Of a stretch of DNA of 7,336 nucleotides, positions 5,843 through 7,336 are shown piece after piece. Source of the stretch: an uncultured Lachnospiraceae bacterium (GTDB taxonomy: Bacteria > Bacillota > Clostridia > Lachnospirales > Lachnospiraceae); contig CAJUED010000020.1 in assembly GCA_910585075.1 (NCBI GenBank), positions 54,100-61,435 on the forward strand, written 5' to 3'. Both the position numbers and the translations under genes were made by a program. The notes below the pieces were generated by a model, which searched no databases, was not told the origin of the DNA, and saw only the letters and a list, made by a program, of their open reading frames with translations. How positions within the stretch are numbered: position 1 is the first letter of the stretch; each line of letters starts with the position of its first letter.

Positions 5843-7144
5843 TTATTCAACATAATCAGATTTCACGAAAGCTGTCTGTCCATTGTATTTCACTTTTGTC
5901 CAGCCGTCTGCCTGCTTCATCACAAGCTCCAGCTCATCGCCTGTATAGGCTGTGCCGAGGGCCTCCGCACTTGTACTTGCGCTTTTGCGGATTTTAACGC
6001 TTTCCTTCACTCTGACTTTACCTGCTGACGCACCGGTATCCGTTGCCGCCGGGGCCGGTTCCGGTTCTTCGTCAGATGTCTGCGCGTCTGCAACCAGAGT
6101 ATCCACAGCTTCTTCCGAAACTACTTCCAGATAATCACTTTTAATGTACGCACTGCCGCCGTTGTATTCAACCTGGCTCCAGCCGTTACCTCTTTCTTCT
6201 AACAGCTTAAACTCCTGTCCTACCTGCGCCTTGTCAATCTTATCGGCTTCTTCACTGTCAGACTTTCTGATATTGACAACATCCGTTGCCCGCACCGTTT
6301 TGATCACGGTCTGAGAAGTTTCCTCCTGAGTTTCTTCCTCGGGCTCAGGCTCAGCCGTATCCGTTGCTTCTTCCTCCGGTACTTCCGCGGCTGCCAGAAT
6401 TTCTCCTACATCCTCATTAATCTTTTCTTTCAGGTAGGCTATAAACTCATTGAGTTCCTCGTCTTCCGCCAGCAGTTCATTGTATTCCACCACAATCTTG
6501 TTATTCAAGTCCACCACATCGTCCTGTAAAGTGGCTTCTTTGATATAATTCCATATAATGTCATCATAAGTACCGTCATTTATAAAATATTCCTCATCTC
6601 CGTTTTTACCTATATAATAGGTCTGCATTCCTGGAAGGGCCTTATCTGCATCCGTAAACTTTACCTCCGAACAGACATAAGCAACATAAGTGTTTTCCTC
6701 CATGCCCGGTTTGGTATAAACATCTTTTACAGTATACGAATCAATGTATTTACTTAATTCCTGCACACGTATCGTTTCAATTTCATTTAAATAGGTGTTC
6801 AGGGAGGTAATCGTCTCAATATCCCCTGAGGCCTGTGCATCATAATAGGAACGAATCAGCTCATTTAGCTCAGGATATGCATTTTTCTCCAGCACCAGGG
6901 TGGGAATTTCCTCCCCTTCTGCAGAAGCTCCTTCTTCCTCGGAAGCCACCACCATAGCCGCCTGCTGGGCCTCTTTCTCAAGAGCTTTTTTGCGATTGGC
7001 GTTCACCGCCACCACAATTGTAAGCAAGACACAAAAAACAAGAACAAGAGGCATTACAATCTTACTGTGGTCCATAATCCAGTTTACCGCTGCCATGAAC
7101 TTTTCTTTCATTCCATGCGTTTTGTTCTGATCTGAATGACTCAT
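5843..7144 (-). CDS. Membrane-anchored protein with two C-terminal bacterial SH3 domains
   Basis: A 433-aa protein. Residues 1-28 form a short cytoplasmic tail, followed by one transmembrane segment at about 29-48 (IVMPLVLVFCVLLTIVVAV) that acts as an uncleaved anchor, so the rest should face outside. Residues about 85-205 (ELNELIRSYYDAQASGDIET, then several strands ending YDDIIWNY) look like an NTF2-like fold. A helical and Glu/Pro-rich linker (about 206-280) leads to SH3b domain 1 (281-342, VNIRKSDS to YIKSDYLEVV). A second acidic Ala/Pro linker leads to SH3b domain 2 (376-432, VKIRKSAS to FVKSDYVE). The two SH3b copies are clearly homologous (NIRKS/KIRKS, GW, YNG, KSDY). Bacterial SH3 domains usually bind cell-wall peptide or other surface ligands; no hydrolase domain is present, so a sensing, scaffold or wall-tethering role is inferred. 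AAAGGA seven bases before the ATG supports the start. Confidence 0.85.
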   Translation of the reverse strand: MSHSDQNKTHGMKEKFMAAVNWIMDHSKIVMPLVLVFCVLLTIVVAVNANRKKALEKEAQQAAMVVASEEEGASAEGEEIPTLVLEKNAYPELNELIRSYYDAQASGDIETITSLNTYLNEIETIRVQELSKYIDSYTVKDVYTKPGMEENTYVAYVCSEVKFTDADKALPGMQTYYIGKNGDEEYFINDGTYDDIIWNYIKEATLQDDVVDLNNKIVVEYNELLAEDEELNEFIAYLKEKINEDVGEILAAAEVPEEEATDTAEPEPEEETQEETSQTVIKTVRATDVVNIRKSDSEEADKIDKAQVGQEFKLLEERGNGWSQVEYNGGSAYIKSDYLEVVSEEAVDTLVADAQTSDEEPEPAPAATDTGASAGKVRVKESVKIRKSASTSAEALGTAYTGDELELVMKQADGWTKVKYNGQTAFVKSDYVE

Positions 7145-7219
7145 AAATTTCCTTTCCGAATAATAATTGGTACGGCTCAGACCGGTCCTAACCGATATTC
7201 CATGCCGTTTTTGGGTTTC

Positions 7220-7244
7220 GGGACAAAAAAATAACAGCTGTCCC
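7220..7244 (-). terminator. Hairpin with T-run after tRNA-Arg, uncertain terminator
   Basis: GGGACA (7220-7225) pairs with TGTCCC (7239-7244). On the - strand the sequence reads GGGACAGCTGTTATTTTTTTGTCCC, so the seven-T run lies inside the loop and partly in the stem; ACAGCTGT at its start is itself palindromic. It could end the tRNA transcript 18 bases downstream of the mature tRNA end. The odd position of the T-run makes a small REP-like repeat an alternative. Confidence 0.35.
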
Positions 7245-7262
7245 TATAAAAGGCGATGTAAA

Positions 7263-7334
7263 TGCACCCGACAGGAATCGAACCTGCATTAAAGGCGTCG
7301 GAGGCCTTCGTTCTATCCGTTAGACTACGGGTGC
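7263..7334 (-). tRNA. tRNA-Arg(CCG)
   Basis: A 72-base cloverleaf. The acceptor stem GCACCCG/CGGGTGC is perfect, with discriminator A and no encoded CCA. The anticodon stem AAGGC/GCCTT encloses loop CTCCGAC with anticodon CCG (complement of 7299-7301), reading the arginine codon CGG. The T arm is GCAGG-TTCGATT-CCTGT. The D stem GTCT/GAAC contains one C-A mismatch and one U-G wobble, so it is weak. It decodes a codon that is usually rare in low-GC Firmicutes. It is transcribed towards the SH3b gene, whose start lies 118 bases downstream. Confidence 0.95.
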
Positions 7335-7336
7335 AT

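Noticed and set aside
5952..6134. 60-codon + strand frame that looks like a signal peptide plus Ala/Ser-rich protein
   Set aside because: It is the antisense of the Glu/Pro/Ala-rich linker and SH3b region, where biased codons produce an Ala/Ser-rich mirror frame.
1..7336. CRISPR array, phage genes, toxin-antitoxin pair or defence system
   Set aside because: No regularly spaced repeats and no proteins of these types are present; the only mobile DNA I can support is the single insertion sequence.

Overview
The window looks like ordinary chromosome from an anaerobic low-to-mid-GC Firmicute, most likely a gut Lachnospiraceae (Clostridium cluster XIVa) relative. This rests on the protein character (a clostridial-type hexameric glutamate dehydrogenase, a clostridial membrane-anchored SH3b protein), strong AGGAGG-type ribosome binding sites, a tRNA without an encoded CCA end, and AT-rich intergenic DNA. 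The taxonomic call is inference from style; no search was run.

Layout. At the left edge are the last 28 codons of an AraC-family regulator on the + strand. Next comes a complete insertion sequence of the IS1182 type (170-2250): 16-bp perfect terminal inverted repeats, one 600-aa DDE transposase on the - strand, and a strong hairpin inside each end. Everything to its right is also on the - strand. Read in the transcribed direction from the right edge the order is: tRNA-Arg(CCG), a membrane-anchored double-SH3b protein, a Gfo/Idh/MocA oxidoreductase, a 143-aa helical protein of unknown function, and gdhA. The insertion sequence sits between the convergent ends of the AraC gene and gdhA, and no convincing terminator remains directly behind gdhA.

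The genes do not form an obvious pathway. The SH3b gene and the oxidoreductase gene are each followed by a hairpin, and gdhA has its own promoter region, so the - strand genes look like a run of mostly separate transcription units. The most informative regulatory DNA is the gdhA leader. It holds a near-consensus promoter (TTGAGA-17-TATAAT), a second TTGAGA-17-CATTAT promoter-like pair closer to the gene, and a 10-bp perfect palindrome (TTGTATACAA) abutting that second -10 box, which resembles a GntR-type operator.

I found no evidence of a novel multi-gene system (defence, CRISPR, phage, biosynthetic cluster). Items worth a second look are the gdhA control region, a GC-richer sequence motif shared by two intergenic regions just past terminators, the helical unknown protein, and the way the IS ends fold and may have separated gdhA from its terminator.
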